Shown piece by piece: positions 1 to 5,878 of a stretch of DNA of 6,562 nt. How positions within the stretch are numbered: the first letter of the stretch is position 1; the number at the start of each line of letters is the position of its first letter. The translations under genes were made by a program, and so were the position numbers. Source of the stretch: an uncultured Clostridia bacterium (GTDB lineage: Bacteria > Bacillota > Clostridia > Oscillospirales > CAG-272); the NCBI GenBank assembly GCA_946061315.1, contig CAMGRB010000080.1:1-6562 (forward strand), in the 5' to 3' direction. The notes beneath the pieces are model-generated. The model was given only the letters and a program-made list of their open reading frames with translations. It did no database searches and had not been told where the DNA came from.

Positions 1-358
1 GCATTCCGTTTGATGCAACGCCTCTTAATTTGCCCGCTTTTATGACAACTCCCCCTGGCAAACGTGACGGTGCTTTGGCAACGGGAACTATCGCGCCCTC
101 GAATACGTTTTGCGCACCCGTTACTATCTGTACCTCGTTTTCCTCGCCGATATCGAGCATACATATCTGAAGGTGATCGGAGTTTTCGTGCTTTGATATT
201 TTCGTTATTTTACCGACGACGACGTTTTCTATATCGTCACCGAGAGTTTCATATCCCTCGACCTTTGAGCCCGTGTCCGTCATTCTGTCACAGTAATCCT
301 TATTATTTATATCGCTGACGTCAACGAAGTCGCCGAGCCATTTTCTTGATAAAATCAT
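1..358 (-). CDS. pheT: Phenylalanyl-tRNA synthetase beta subunit, N-terminal part (gene cut by window edge)
   Basis: PheT is the large subunit of the cytoplasmic (alpha-beta)2 phenylalanyl-tRNA synthetase, which charges tRNA-Phe; the beta subunit binds tRNA and edits mischarged Tyr-tRNA. Only the first 119 residues lie here, out of roughly 800 usual for the family. They open with MILSRKWLGDFVDV, as is typical of bacterial PheT, and continue into the EMAP/OB-fold tRNA-binding domain from about residue 40, with HENSDHLQIC (57-66), VQIVTGAQNV (76-85) and the signature KLRGVASNGM (110-119). The ATG at 358-356 is chosen because AGGAGG sits 8 nt upstream on the minus strand; another ATG at 365-363 is out of frame. 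The gene starts 13 nt after the pheS stop, so the two are surely cotranscribed under the T-box leader. Identity is seen directly from conserved motifs. Confidence 0.96.
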   Translation of the reverse strand, partial: MILSRKWLGDFVDVSDINNKDYCDRMTDTGSKVEGYETLGDDIENVVVGKITKISKHENSDHLQICMLDIGEENEVQIVTGAQNVFEGAIVPVAKAPSRLPGGVVIKAGKLRGVASNGM

Positions 359-371
359 CGTTCATTCCTCC

Positions 372-1385
372 TTAAAACTGTTCGAGAAAACGCACGTTGT
401 TCTCATAGAGCAGGCGCATATCGTCAATGCCGTATTTGCACATTACAATACGCTCAATACCCATACCGAACGCAAAGCCCGTATATATATCGGGGTCTAT
501 TCCGCAGTTTCTCAAAACGTTGGGGTGTACCATTCCCGCGCCGAGTATCTCTATCCAGCCCTCGCCCTTGCAAAGACGGCACCCCTTGCCTCCGCACACG
601 AAGCACGATACGTCAACCTCGGCTGACGGCTCCGTAAACGGAAAATGGTGCGGGCGCAGACGTATTCTCGTATTTTCGCCGAACATTGTTTTAGCAAAGG
701 TTTCAAGCATACCGCAAAGGTTGCCCATCGTTATTCCCTTATCGACAACAAGTCCTTCAAGCTGATGGAAAAGCGGCGAGTGGCTGCCGTCAACCTCATC
801 GGAACGGTAAACGCGACCGGGTGAAATTATTCTTATCGGCGGTTGCTGTTTTTCCATTACTCTTGCCTGAACGGGAGAGGTTTGTGAGCGGAGCAGGATA
901 TTATCCGTTATATAAAACGTATCCTGCGTATCTCTTGCGGGATGATTTTCGGGGATGTTGAGCGCCTGGAAGTTATAGTAGTCGTACTCTACCTCGGGCC
1001 CCTCGGCTATCGAAAATCCCATTCCTATAAATATATCCTCCATCTCCCTCTGCACCTGTGTAAGCGGGTGGAGCTTGCCGAGCTTTTGCTTTCTGCCCGG
1101 CACGGTTATATCAACCTTTTCTTTTTCGAGGGCTTCAAAAAGAGCCTTTTCCTTCTGCTTTTCGGCAAGTGAGGCTATCTTTTCCTCTATCGTCGCCCTT
1201 ACCTCGTTTGCAAGCTGACCCATTTTCGGCCTTTCCTCTGCGGAAAGCTGTCCCATTGAGCGAAGAACGGAGGTAAGCTCGCCCTTTTTGCCGAGGTATT
1301 TTATCCTTATTTCCTCGACGTTGCAATCCTGCGCATCAAGCGCGGATAGTGCTTCTTCTCTGATTTTTTTAAGAGTTTCTTCCAT
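372..1385 (-). CDS. pheS: Phenylalanyl-tRNA synthetase alpha subunit
   Basis: This is the catalytic alpha subunit of phenylalanyl-tRNA synthetase (ATP + Phe + tRNA-Phe), a class II synthetase. The 337 residues match the usual length. Visible parts are an N-terminal helical arm (about 1-90, coiled-coil tRNA-binding type), the start of the catalytic core at [14 protein letters not shown] (106-119), [10 protein letters not shown] (148-157), TSPVQ (169-173), motif 2 around [10 protein letters not shown] to FHQLEG (191-211), and motif 3 [13 protein letters not shown] (303-315) with Arg312. A CxxC-x4-CxxC cluster (Cys261, 264, 269, 272) precedes [16 protein letters not shown]; as I recall, gram-positive PheS proteins share this cluster. 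The frame is open back to 1457, but the ATG at 1385-1383 is the real start: it has AAGGAGT at 9-10 nt, and the longer form would be translated through the T-box terminator hairpin. pheT follows after 13 nt. Confidence 0.97.
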   Translation of the reverse strand: MEETLKKIREEALSALDAQDCNVEEIRIKYLGKKGELTSVLRSMGQLSAEERPKMGQLANEVRATIEEKIASLAEKQKEKALFEALEKEKVDITVPGRKQKLGKLHPLTQVQREMEDIFIGMGFSIAEGPEVEYDYYNFQALNIPENHPARDTQDTFYITDNILLRSQTSPVQARVMEKQQPPIRIISPGRVYRSDEVDGSHSPLFHQLEGLVVDKGITMGNLCGMLETFAKTMFGENTRIRLRPHHFPFTEPSAEVDVSCFVCGGKGCRLCKGEGWIEILGAGMVHPNVLRNCGIDPDIYTGFAFGMGIERIVMCKYGIDDMRLLYENNVRFLEQF

Positions 1386-1415
1386 TATTATAATACTCCT
1401 TATGATGATTTTTAC

Positions 1416-1445
1416 AAATAAAAAAGCCCCTGTTAAAAAACAGGG
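1416..1445 (-). terminator. T-box-controlled intrinsic terminator upstream of pheS
   Basis: On the minus strand CCCTGTT (1445-1439) and AACAGGG (1434-1428) form a perfect 7-bp stem with a TTTT loop, followed by GC and a run of six T from 1426. It lies between the T-box sequence and the pheS ribosome binding site, the expected place for the regulated terminator of a T-box leader. Confidence 0.92.
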
Positions 1446-1672
1446 ACGAACAAACAAATGTCCGCGGTACCACCCACGTTCCGATAAATCGGCGCTTAAA
1501 AGGCTTACAACCTTTTTTGTCTGTAACGGGACGCCCGTTGCCGCCTACTCTTATTTCAACGGCACTGCTCCAAAGCGAAACGCACATCCCCTTTTGCCAA
1601 GCCGCTTTCAGCCGGGGCGACCCTCTCTTTTGCAAAACTTACGGGTGAGTGCAACTTTTTCATAGCATTTAC
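1420..1672 (-). promoter_or_regulatory. T-box riboswitch leader of pheST (tRNA-Phe type)
   Basis: The leader carries the T-box signature GGGTGGTACCGCGGA at 1475-1461 (minus strand), whose UGGU can pair with the ACCA end of uncharged tRNA-Phe. Stem I is closed by GCACT (1652-1648) and AGTGC (1566-1562). It contains the AGAGAG motif (about 1629-1624), the apical GGCTGAAAGC (1613-1604) and, before CTTTGGAGC, a specifier read as UUC (Phe) at 1579-1577; UUU one base upstream would give the same amino acid. Between stem I and the T-box are hairpins AACGGG/CCCGTT (1539-1525) and CCGAT/ATCGG. The terminator competing with the antiterminator follows. By T-box logic, binding of uncharged tRNA-Phe stabilises the antiterminator and lets transcription reach pheS. 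The exact 5' end is inferred from the promoter. Confidence 0.95.
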
Positions 1673-1678
1673 ATTGTG

Positions 1679-1707
1679 ATTGTAGCATATATCCTTTGCA
1701 AAATCAA
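1679..1707 (-). promoter_or_regulatory. Promoter of pheST
   Basis: On the minus strand TTGATT (1707-1702) and TACAAT (1684-1679) are separated by exactly 17 nt, close to the vegetative sigma consensus. Transcription would start near 1672, just ahead of stem I of the T-box. The stretch upstream (1708-1740) is rich in A-tracts on this strand and may act as an UP element. Confidence 0.85.
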
Positions 1708-1755
1708 GATTATTTTTTCTTTTTTTCAAATATTTTTTCAAGCCTCGTCATAAAA

Positions 1756-1783
1756 CTGTCACATTTATGGGATAGAATATAAT
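1756..1783 (+). promoter_or_regulatory. Probable promoter of the htrA-type protease gene
   Basis: A perfect TATAAT at 1778-1783 has a partial -35 box CTGTCA (1756-1761, four of six matches) 16 nt upstream. It lies 45 nt before the protease start codon and is divergent from the pheST promoter, with about 48 nt between the two -35 boxes. The weak -35 leaves room for activation, which is not shown. Confidence 0.6.
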
Positions 1784-1828
1784 TGTAATAAGAAACAGGT
1801 GGCATTTACCACGGGAAGGAAATTTTTA

Positions 1829-3103
1829 ATGTCTGATTATATTTACAGTAATAATTTCTCTTCAGAGCCTGACAAAAATTCAAGTGAACCGATAAATTTA
1901 TATTTCGAGGTGGAACGCAACCGCCCAAAGCCGATAAAGAAAGGTACGATAGCACTTATATGCTCTTTGTGCATTCTCTTTTCGGGCGTTGCAGGCGGAG
2001 TCGGCGCGGCGATTGTAAACAACGTAAATAACGGCGGCGGTCAAAGCAGCCCGATAGTAGCAAACGTGGTTTATAAATCTCCGACGGGTATTAACGACCT
2101 TGCACTTCCGAACGATATTGACGGTTTGGACGGTGCGGGAGAAAAATCCTACGCTACGATGACGCTCCCCGACGTTATAGAAAGTGTTGAAAACAGCGTT
2201 GTCGAAATAAGGACGCAGTACGTTACCTCCTCGTACTACCAGTACGTAACGAGCGGTGCGGGAAGCGGAGTTATAATAGGCTTTTTCAAAAGAGAAGGAA
2301 CGAAAAACGAGCACGACGGATATTATATCATAACCAACGCTCACGTAATAACGAACGATAAAGGCAAAACCGCTACTTCCATAACGGTGGCTTTAAGGGA
2401 CGGTACGGAATACGAGGCTACGGTAAAAGGCTACGATACCGACGGTGATATTGCAGTCCTTATGATAGAGGAAAGCGAAAAGGATCTTGTCTGCGCTTCG
2501 TTTATAAACGATTCCGACGAACAACTCCGAGTAGGTGAGTCGGTTATAGCGATAGGCAACCCTCTCGGTGAGCTTGGCGGCAGCGTGACGACGGGTATTA
2601 TAAGCGCGCTCGACCGTGAAATAAGCGTTGACGGCACGAAGATGAATCTTCTTCAGATAGACGCCGCAATAAATCCCGGTAACTCCGGTGGAGGCCTCTT
2701 CAATATGAAGGGCGAGCTCATCGGAATAGTAAACGCAAAATCGACGGGAAGCGATATTGAGGGCATCGGCTTTGCAATTCCCGCAAACGACGCATTCAGG
2801 CTCTCAAGCGATATCAAAAATTACGGCTACGTTGTAAAATCTTATATAGGAGTCGGCTATAATATCGGCAAGGACGGCAACATTTACGTTGTTTCGCTTG
2901 ACCCGGGATATAACGACGGTGAGGGCGGTTTTCAGGTCGGAGATATAATTCTCTCGATAAACGGAAAAGAACTTACAAGCTCTGCCGATATAAAATACTA
3001 CGTAAGCAAATCAAAAATAGGCGATAAGATCGAATTTCTCGTAAGACGTGACGGCGCGGAAATAACCGTGACGGCAACGGTCAAGGCTTATTCGCCAAAA
3101 TAA
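1829..3103 (+). CDS. HtrA/DegP-family membrane-anchored serine protease with PDZ domain
   Basis: This is a trypsin-like serine protease of the HtrA family, which degrades or refolds misfolded proteins outside the membrane. The 424 residues comprise a cytoplasmic tail (1-38), one membrane anchor (about 39-63, after RPKPIKKGT), a low-complexity linker, the protease domain (about 112-325) and one C-terminal PDZ domain (about 338-422, with FQVGDIILSINGKEL). The triad is His172 in ITNAHVI, Asp207 in TDGDIAVL and Ser286 in GNSGGGL, so it should be active. Between GSGVI and YYIITNAHV lies a charged stretch of about 14 residues, longer than in the commonest HtrA proteins. The ATG at 1829 is preferred over an in-frame GTG at 1799 because GGGAAGGAAA (1813-1822) is placed as its ribosome binding site. 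A two-component system follows on the same strand. The choice among HtrA/DegS/YyxA-type names is open. Confidence 0.94.
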   Translation: MSDYIYSNNFSSEPDKNSSEPINLYFEVERNRPKPIKKGTIALICSLCILFSGVAGGVGAAIVNNVNNGGGQSSPIVANVVYKSPTGINDLALPNDIDGLDGAGEKSYATMTLPDVIESVENSVVEIRTQYVTSSYYQYVTSGAGSGVIIGFFKREGTKNEHDGYYIITNAHVITNDKGKTATSITVALRDGTEYEATVKGYDTDGDIAVLMIEESEKDLVCASFINDSDEQLRVGESVIAIGNPLGELGGSVTTGIISALDREISVDGTKMNLLQIDAAINPGNSGGGLFNMKGELIGIVNAKSTGSDIEGIGFAIPANDAFRLSSDIKNYGYVVKSYIGVGYNIGKDGNIYVVSLDPGYNDGEGGFQVGDIILSINGKELTSSADIKYYVSKSKIGDKIEFLVRRDGAEITVTATVKAYSPK

Positions 3104-3134
3104 AACAGCTCTATCTTCTCTCTCCTTCAAAATA

Positions 3135-3184
3135 TCCGGAATACAGCACAAGATTTTTCCCGAAATTGCGTGCTGTATTTCGGG
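3135..3184 (+). other. Long inverted repeat between htrA and the response regulator gene
   Basis: Bases 3135-3149 and 3170-3184 pair over 15 bp with two G-U wobbles (core AATACAGCAC/GTGCTGTATT) around a 20-nt loop. It begins 31 nt after the protease stop and could act as a transcript end or stabiliser. It lacks a T-run directly after the stem; the nearest (3202-3208) is 17 nt on. A competing 8-bp hairpin, CCCGAAAT (3159-3166) with ATTTCGGG (3177-3184), uses part of the same right arm. Confidence 0.6.
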
Positions 3185-3189
3185 TTGTA

Positions 3190-3218
3190 TAGACATTTCC
3201 GTTTTTTTGTGTTATACT
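3190..3218 (+). promoter_or_regulatory. Promoter of the response regulator / histidine kinase operon
   Basis: TAGACA (3190-3195, five of six consensus positions) and TATACT (3213-3218, five of six) are separated by 17 nt, predicting a start near 3225, about 45 nt before the ATG. Its presence implies that the two-component genes can be expressed independently of the protease gene. A dyad TTCCGT (3197-3202) / ACGGAA (3223-3228) flanks the -10 box and could be an operator, but this is only a sequence observation. Confidence 0.75.
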
Positions 3219-3269
3219 AAATACGGAATTTATATATTTCAATTCTATTTTTATACGAGGTGAACGACA

Positions 3270-3968
3270 ATGTACAACATTTTAGTGGTTGACGATGAGG
3301 AAATGATAAGGAAGCTTATCAGAAAGTATGCGGAGTTTGACGGACATACGGTAACCGAGGCGGTTGACGGAATGGACGCCGTTTCCAAGTTCAAAGAGGG
3401 CAATTTCGATATTATAATAATGGATATTATGATGCCCGAGCTTGACGGATTTTCTGCCTGCCGTGAGATAAGAAAAACCTCCGACGTGCCGATTATAATG
3501 CTCTCGGCAAGGGGCGAGGAGTACGACAAGATAAACGGCTTTGAAATAGGTATTGACGATTACGTCGTAAAGCCGTTTTCTCCGAAAGAGCTTATGCTCC
3601 GTGTGGACGCTATAATGAAGCGCGCAAAGGAAAAGGAAAAAGCGCCCGAAAACAAAAATGAAATAGTATCTTTGGCAAACGGCGGTCTTGTTGCCGACCT
3701 CACCGCAAGGATAGTTTACGTTGACGGCGAGCGTGTGGATATGTCCCCGAAGGAATACGAGCTTTTCTTCTATATGTTAAGGAACAAAAACATTGCTCTT
3801 TCAAGGGATAAGCTCCTTCAGGACGTGTGGGGCTATGACTTTTTCGGCGATGACAGAACTCTTGACACTCATATAAAGATTTTAAGAAAGAGCCTCGGAA
3901 AATACAGCGATTTCATAGTAACTTTAAGAGGTATCGGCTACCGCTTTGAAGAAAAAGAAATAGTATGA
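3270..3968 (+). CDS. OmpR/PhoB-family response regulator
   Basis: This is a DNA-binding response regulator acting in the cytoplasm, phosphorylated by the kinase encoded next. Its 232 residues are a standard length. The receiver domain (about 2-118) has the acidic pair Asp8/Asp9, phospho-acceptor Asp52 in IIIMDIMMP, Ser79 in LSA, Tyr98 and Lys101 in DDYVVKPF. After a charged linker (about 119-132) comes a winged-helix output domain (about 133-228) with SPKEYELFFYML, the recognition-helix region DDRTLDTHIKILRKSL and the closing RGIGYRFE. GAGGTGA (3257-3263) precedes the ATG. The stop overlaps the kinase start as ATGA. The target promoters are unknown; the adjacent protease gene and its own promoter are natural candidates by position only. 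Confidence 0.96.
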   Translation: MYNILVVDDEEMIRKLIRKYAEFDGHTVTEAVDGMDAVSKFKEGNFDIIIMDIMMPELDGFSACREIRKTSDVPIIMLSARGEEYDKINGFEIGIDDYVVKPFSPKELMLRVDAIMKRAKEKEKAPENKNEIVSLANGGLVADLTARIVYVDGERVDMSPKEYELFFYMLRNKNIALSRDKLLQDVWGYDFFGDDRTLDTHIKILRKSLGKYSDFIVTLRGIGYRFEEKEIV

Positions 3969-5443
3969 AAGAAAAAGAAAGCAAAAAAAGACGCCTTTCG
4001 ATAAAATCGAGTATTTTTATATCGATGGCGTTGCTTGTCGTCGTTATGCTCACTATACTGTGGCTGACGCAGTCCGTTTTTCTCTCTCATATATACAGAT
4101 ACACGAAAAAGAACGAAACGGACCGTGCCGCAAGCATAATAGTCGACAATATAAACAATGAAAATCTTAACTCTCTTATAGAAAAAATATCCTCCGAGTA
4201 TGACCTTTGCGCAGAGATAATAAGATATCCCGGGGACAAAGAGATCCTTTACGATTCACATTTTCTCAACGATTGCATTATTCATAAACTGCAATTTGAA
4301 GATACCCTTCTTGATTTCTGGTATGAGGAGGCTAAAAGTAACGGGGGGAAATATATCGATATACTACCGAGAGACAAGTTCAGAGACTTCGGATACGATC
4401 CCGACGATTTTCACGGTGACGTGCCGAGAAGGGGCGGTGACGCTAACTGCGTCATCTCCGTAAGCATTGCGGAAACCTCCGACGGAGATTCCGTTATGGT
4501 GGTACTCAACTCATTTGTTTTGCCCGTTGATGCGACCGTCAAAACGTTGAGGCTTCAGCTTATCGTCATAACGATAGTTATGCTCGCTTCCGCCTTTTTA
4601 ATAGCATATATCCTTTCGAGGAGGCTTTCCTTGCCTATCGAAAAGATAAACAAGGAGGCAAAAAATCTCGCGTGTGCAAATTACGGCGTCACCTTCCCGC
4701 AGGAAGGACCTATCGAGATAAGTGAGCTTGCGGACACGCTTAACTATACCGCAAAAGAGCTTTCCAAGGTGGACGCTATGCAAAAGGAGCTTATCGCCAA
4801 TATCTCGCACGATTTGAGAACCCCGCTTACCATGATTTCGGGTTACAGCGAGGTTATGCGTGATATTCCCGGTGAGAACACCCCCGAAAATATGCAGGTC
4901 ATCATAGATGAAACCGCGCGTCTTTCTTCTCTTGTAAACGACCTTCTCGACGTATCGAGATTCCAATCTGGCACGCAAAAGCTCAATATTTCACGGTTTA
5001 ACCTTACCGAGTCGGTAAAATCGGTTATTAAACGGTACGACAAGCTCATATCGCACAACGGATATATTATAAATTTCGTTTACGACGAGGACGTATTTAT
5101 AAACGCCGATGAGGTACGTATTTTGCAGGTAATATACAACCTTATAAACAACGCCATCAACTATACGGGCGAGGATAAAACCGTCACCGTAAAGCAGGAG
5201 GTAAAGGACGGAATTGTCCGCATATCCGTTATAGATACGGGAGAGGGCATTGCCGAAAAGGATTTGCCGCTTATATGGGACAGATATTACAAGGTTGACA
5301 AGGTCCACAAAAGAGCGCATATCGGAACGGGGCTCGGCCTTTCGATAGTAAAGAACATTCTTCTCCTCCACGGCTCACGCTTCGGCGTTTCAAGCGAGGT
5401 CGGCAAGGGAAGCAACTTCTGGTTTGAATTTAAGATATTATAA
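3965..5443 (+). CDS. Sensor histidine kinase (HAMP, HisKA, HATPase)
   Basis: This is a membrane sensor kinase, partner of the preceding response regulator. Domains over 492 residues are: a basic cytoplasmic start, TM1 (about 15-39), an extracytoplasmic sensor region (about 41-195), TM2 (about 196-217), HAMP (about 218-270), a dimerisation and phospho-acceptor helix with His282 in SHDLRTPL, and an ATPase domain with the N box NLINNAINY (392-400), G1 DTGEGI (424-429), an F-box-like IWDRYYKV (437-444) and G2 GTGLGLSI (454-461). All catalytic boxes are present. I do not recognise the sensor region; EIIRYPGDKEILYDS (84-98) and a late beta-rich segment could fit a PAS/Cache-like fold, but that is a guess. 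The ATG overlaps the regulator stop by four bases with only a weak ribosome binding site, which suggests translational coupling. Confidence 0.96.
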   Translation: MKEKESKKRRLSIKSSIFISMALLVVVMLTILWLTQSVFLSHIYRYTKKNETDRAASIIVDNINNENLNSLIEKISSEYDLCAEIIRYPGDKEILYDSHFLNDCIIHKLQFEDTLLDFWYEEAKSNGGKYIDILPRDKFRDFGYDPDDFHGDVPRRGGDANCVISVSIAETSDGDSVMVVLNSFVLPVDATVKTLRLQLIVITIVMLASAFLIAYILSRRLSLPIEKINKEAKNLACANYGVTFPQEGPIEISELADTLNYTAKELSKVDAMQKELIANISHDLRTPLTMISGYSEVMRDIPGENTPENMQVIIDETARLSSLVNDLLDVSRFQSGTQKLNISRFNLTESVKSVIKRYDKLISHNGYIINFVYDEDVFINADEVRILQVIYNLINNAINYTGEDKTVTVKQEVKDGIVRISVIDTGEGIAEKDLPLIWDRYYKVDKVHKRAHIGTGLGLSIVKNILLLHGSRFGVSSEVGKGSNFWFEFKIL

Positions 5444-5449
5444 AACCAA

Positions 5450-5485
5450 CACGGACGAATTTTATCTCCGTCCGTGCTTTTATTA
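5450..5485 (+). terminator. Intrinsic terminator of the two-component operon
   Basis: CACGGACG (5450-5457) and CGTCCGTG (5469-5476) form a perfect 8-bp stem with an 11-nt loop, followed by CTTTTATT. It begins 7 nt after the kinase stop. Confidence 0.88.
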
Positions 5486-5495
5486 AAGTGGCGCA

Positions 5496-5560
5496 TATCA
5501 CGGGAACCCCCAAAACTCATTCTTCGCTTCGGGGAACCCCTATCACGGGAACCCCCAAAA
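5496..5560 (+). repeat. Perfect 20-nt direct repeat pair
   Basis: TATCACGGGAACCCCCAAAA occurs at 5496-5515 and again at 5541-5560. Between the copies lies CTTCGGGGAACCCC, which contains the palindrome GGGGAACCCC and has an inverted copy at 5923-5936. There is no sign of a gene here. Two copies with 25 nt between them are too few to call an array. Confidence 0.8.
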
Positions 5561-5760
5561 AGCCTCCATCATCGAGGGAGGTGGCACGGCTTGCCGTGAC
5601 GGAAGGAGTTTTAGCCTCCATCATCGAGGGAGGGGGACCGCTTGCGGTGGAAGGAGTATCATTCAAAATAAAACTTACTTTTTCAAACTCCGATAAAAGT
5701 AAGACCTATTACACGGCACTCCTCCACCTGCTACGCAGGAGCCCCCTCCCAGAGGGAGCC
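5561..5760. repeat. Palindromic composite repeat: two direct units and one inverted unit around a central hairpin
   Basis: Unit 1 (5561-5609) and unit 2 (5613-5657) share an identical 21-nt head (5561-5581 and 5613-5633, beginning AGCCTCC and ending GGGAGG) and the tail GGAAGGAGT. Unit 3 (5718-5760) is the same design in reverse complement. Each unit holds a central small hairpin whose bases differ: CACGG-CTTG-CCGTG (5585-5598), ACCG-CTTG-CGGT (5637-5648) and CCTGC-TAC-GCAGG (5727-5739). Units 2 and 3 can also pair along most of their length, for example GGGAGGGGG (5628-5636) with CCCCCTCCC (5742-5750). Between them CTTACTTTT (5674-5682) pairs with AAAAGTAAG (5695-5703). The whole resembles a nonautonomous MITE- or BIME-like element; no transposase is encoded. 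Confidence 0.8.
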
Positions 5761-5764
5761 TTTT

Positions 5765-5858
5765 CGGCGGGAGCAAGCCGCCCGCCCTACGAACAAAATT
5801 CACGCATGCCTCATTAACCATATAATTTTGTGGGTAGGGGCGATTCACGAATCGTCCG
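5765..5858. repeat. Second inverted-repeat element with hairpin-bearing ends
   Basis: The segment at 5783-5800 (CGCCCTACGAACAAAATT) is a near-perfect inverted copy of 5824-5842 (complement CGCCCCTACCCACAAAATT). Each arm ends outward in its own hairpin: GGCGGG/CCCGCC (5766-5771 with 5781-5786; GGCGG/CCGCC at 5778-5782 is an alternative) on the left, and CGATTC-AC-GAATCG (5841-5854, extendable to 5838-5857) on the right. The inner 23 nt show nothing recognisable. Confidence 0.7.
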
Positions 5859-5878
5859 TTCAACAAGCGAACGTCACC

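Noticed and set aside
64..318. A plus-strand open frame of 84 codons, and similar opposite-strand frames over pheS, htrA and the kinase gene.
   Set aside because: They are shadows of strongly supported genes on the other strand or in another frame, rich in Arg/Pro/Ser, with no independent evidence.
1386..1457. A longer PheS starting at 1457.
   Set aside because: It would add 24 residues encoded by the T-box terminator. The ATG at 1385 has a good ribosome binding site and gives the usual PheS length.
1369..1741. Minus-strand open frames across the pheS leader (1369-1635 and 1556-1741) as leader peptides.
   Set aside because: The region is fully explained by the T-box structure. The frames lack ribosome binding sites and protein features.
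1799..1828. A GTG start for the protease ten codons upstream.
   Set aside because: It lies within about 16 nt of the predicted -10 box and has no ribosome binding site, whereas the ATG at 1829 has one.
1751..3200. A shared regulator binding site in the htrA and two-component promoters (ACATTT near each -35 box).
   Set aside because: Only six bases match, at different offsets and within or next to promoter boxes. This is within chance expectation.
5496..5657. A short CRISPR-like array.
   Set aside because: There are only two copies of each repeat, spacer and period lengths differ, the units carry inverted partners, and no cas gene is present.
5561..5760. An insertion sequence.
   Set aside because: There is no transposase frame or recognisable fragment of one. 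At most this is a nonautonomous repeat.
5488..5817. An open frame of 109 codons (GTG start, plus strand) and one of 63 codons on the minus strand (5675-5866) within the island.
   Set aside because: Both are translations of the repeat units. They have no proper ribosome binding site and no protein-like composition, and the internal near-repeat follows from the DNA repeat. I treat them as noncoding.
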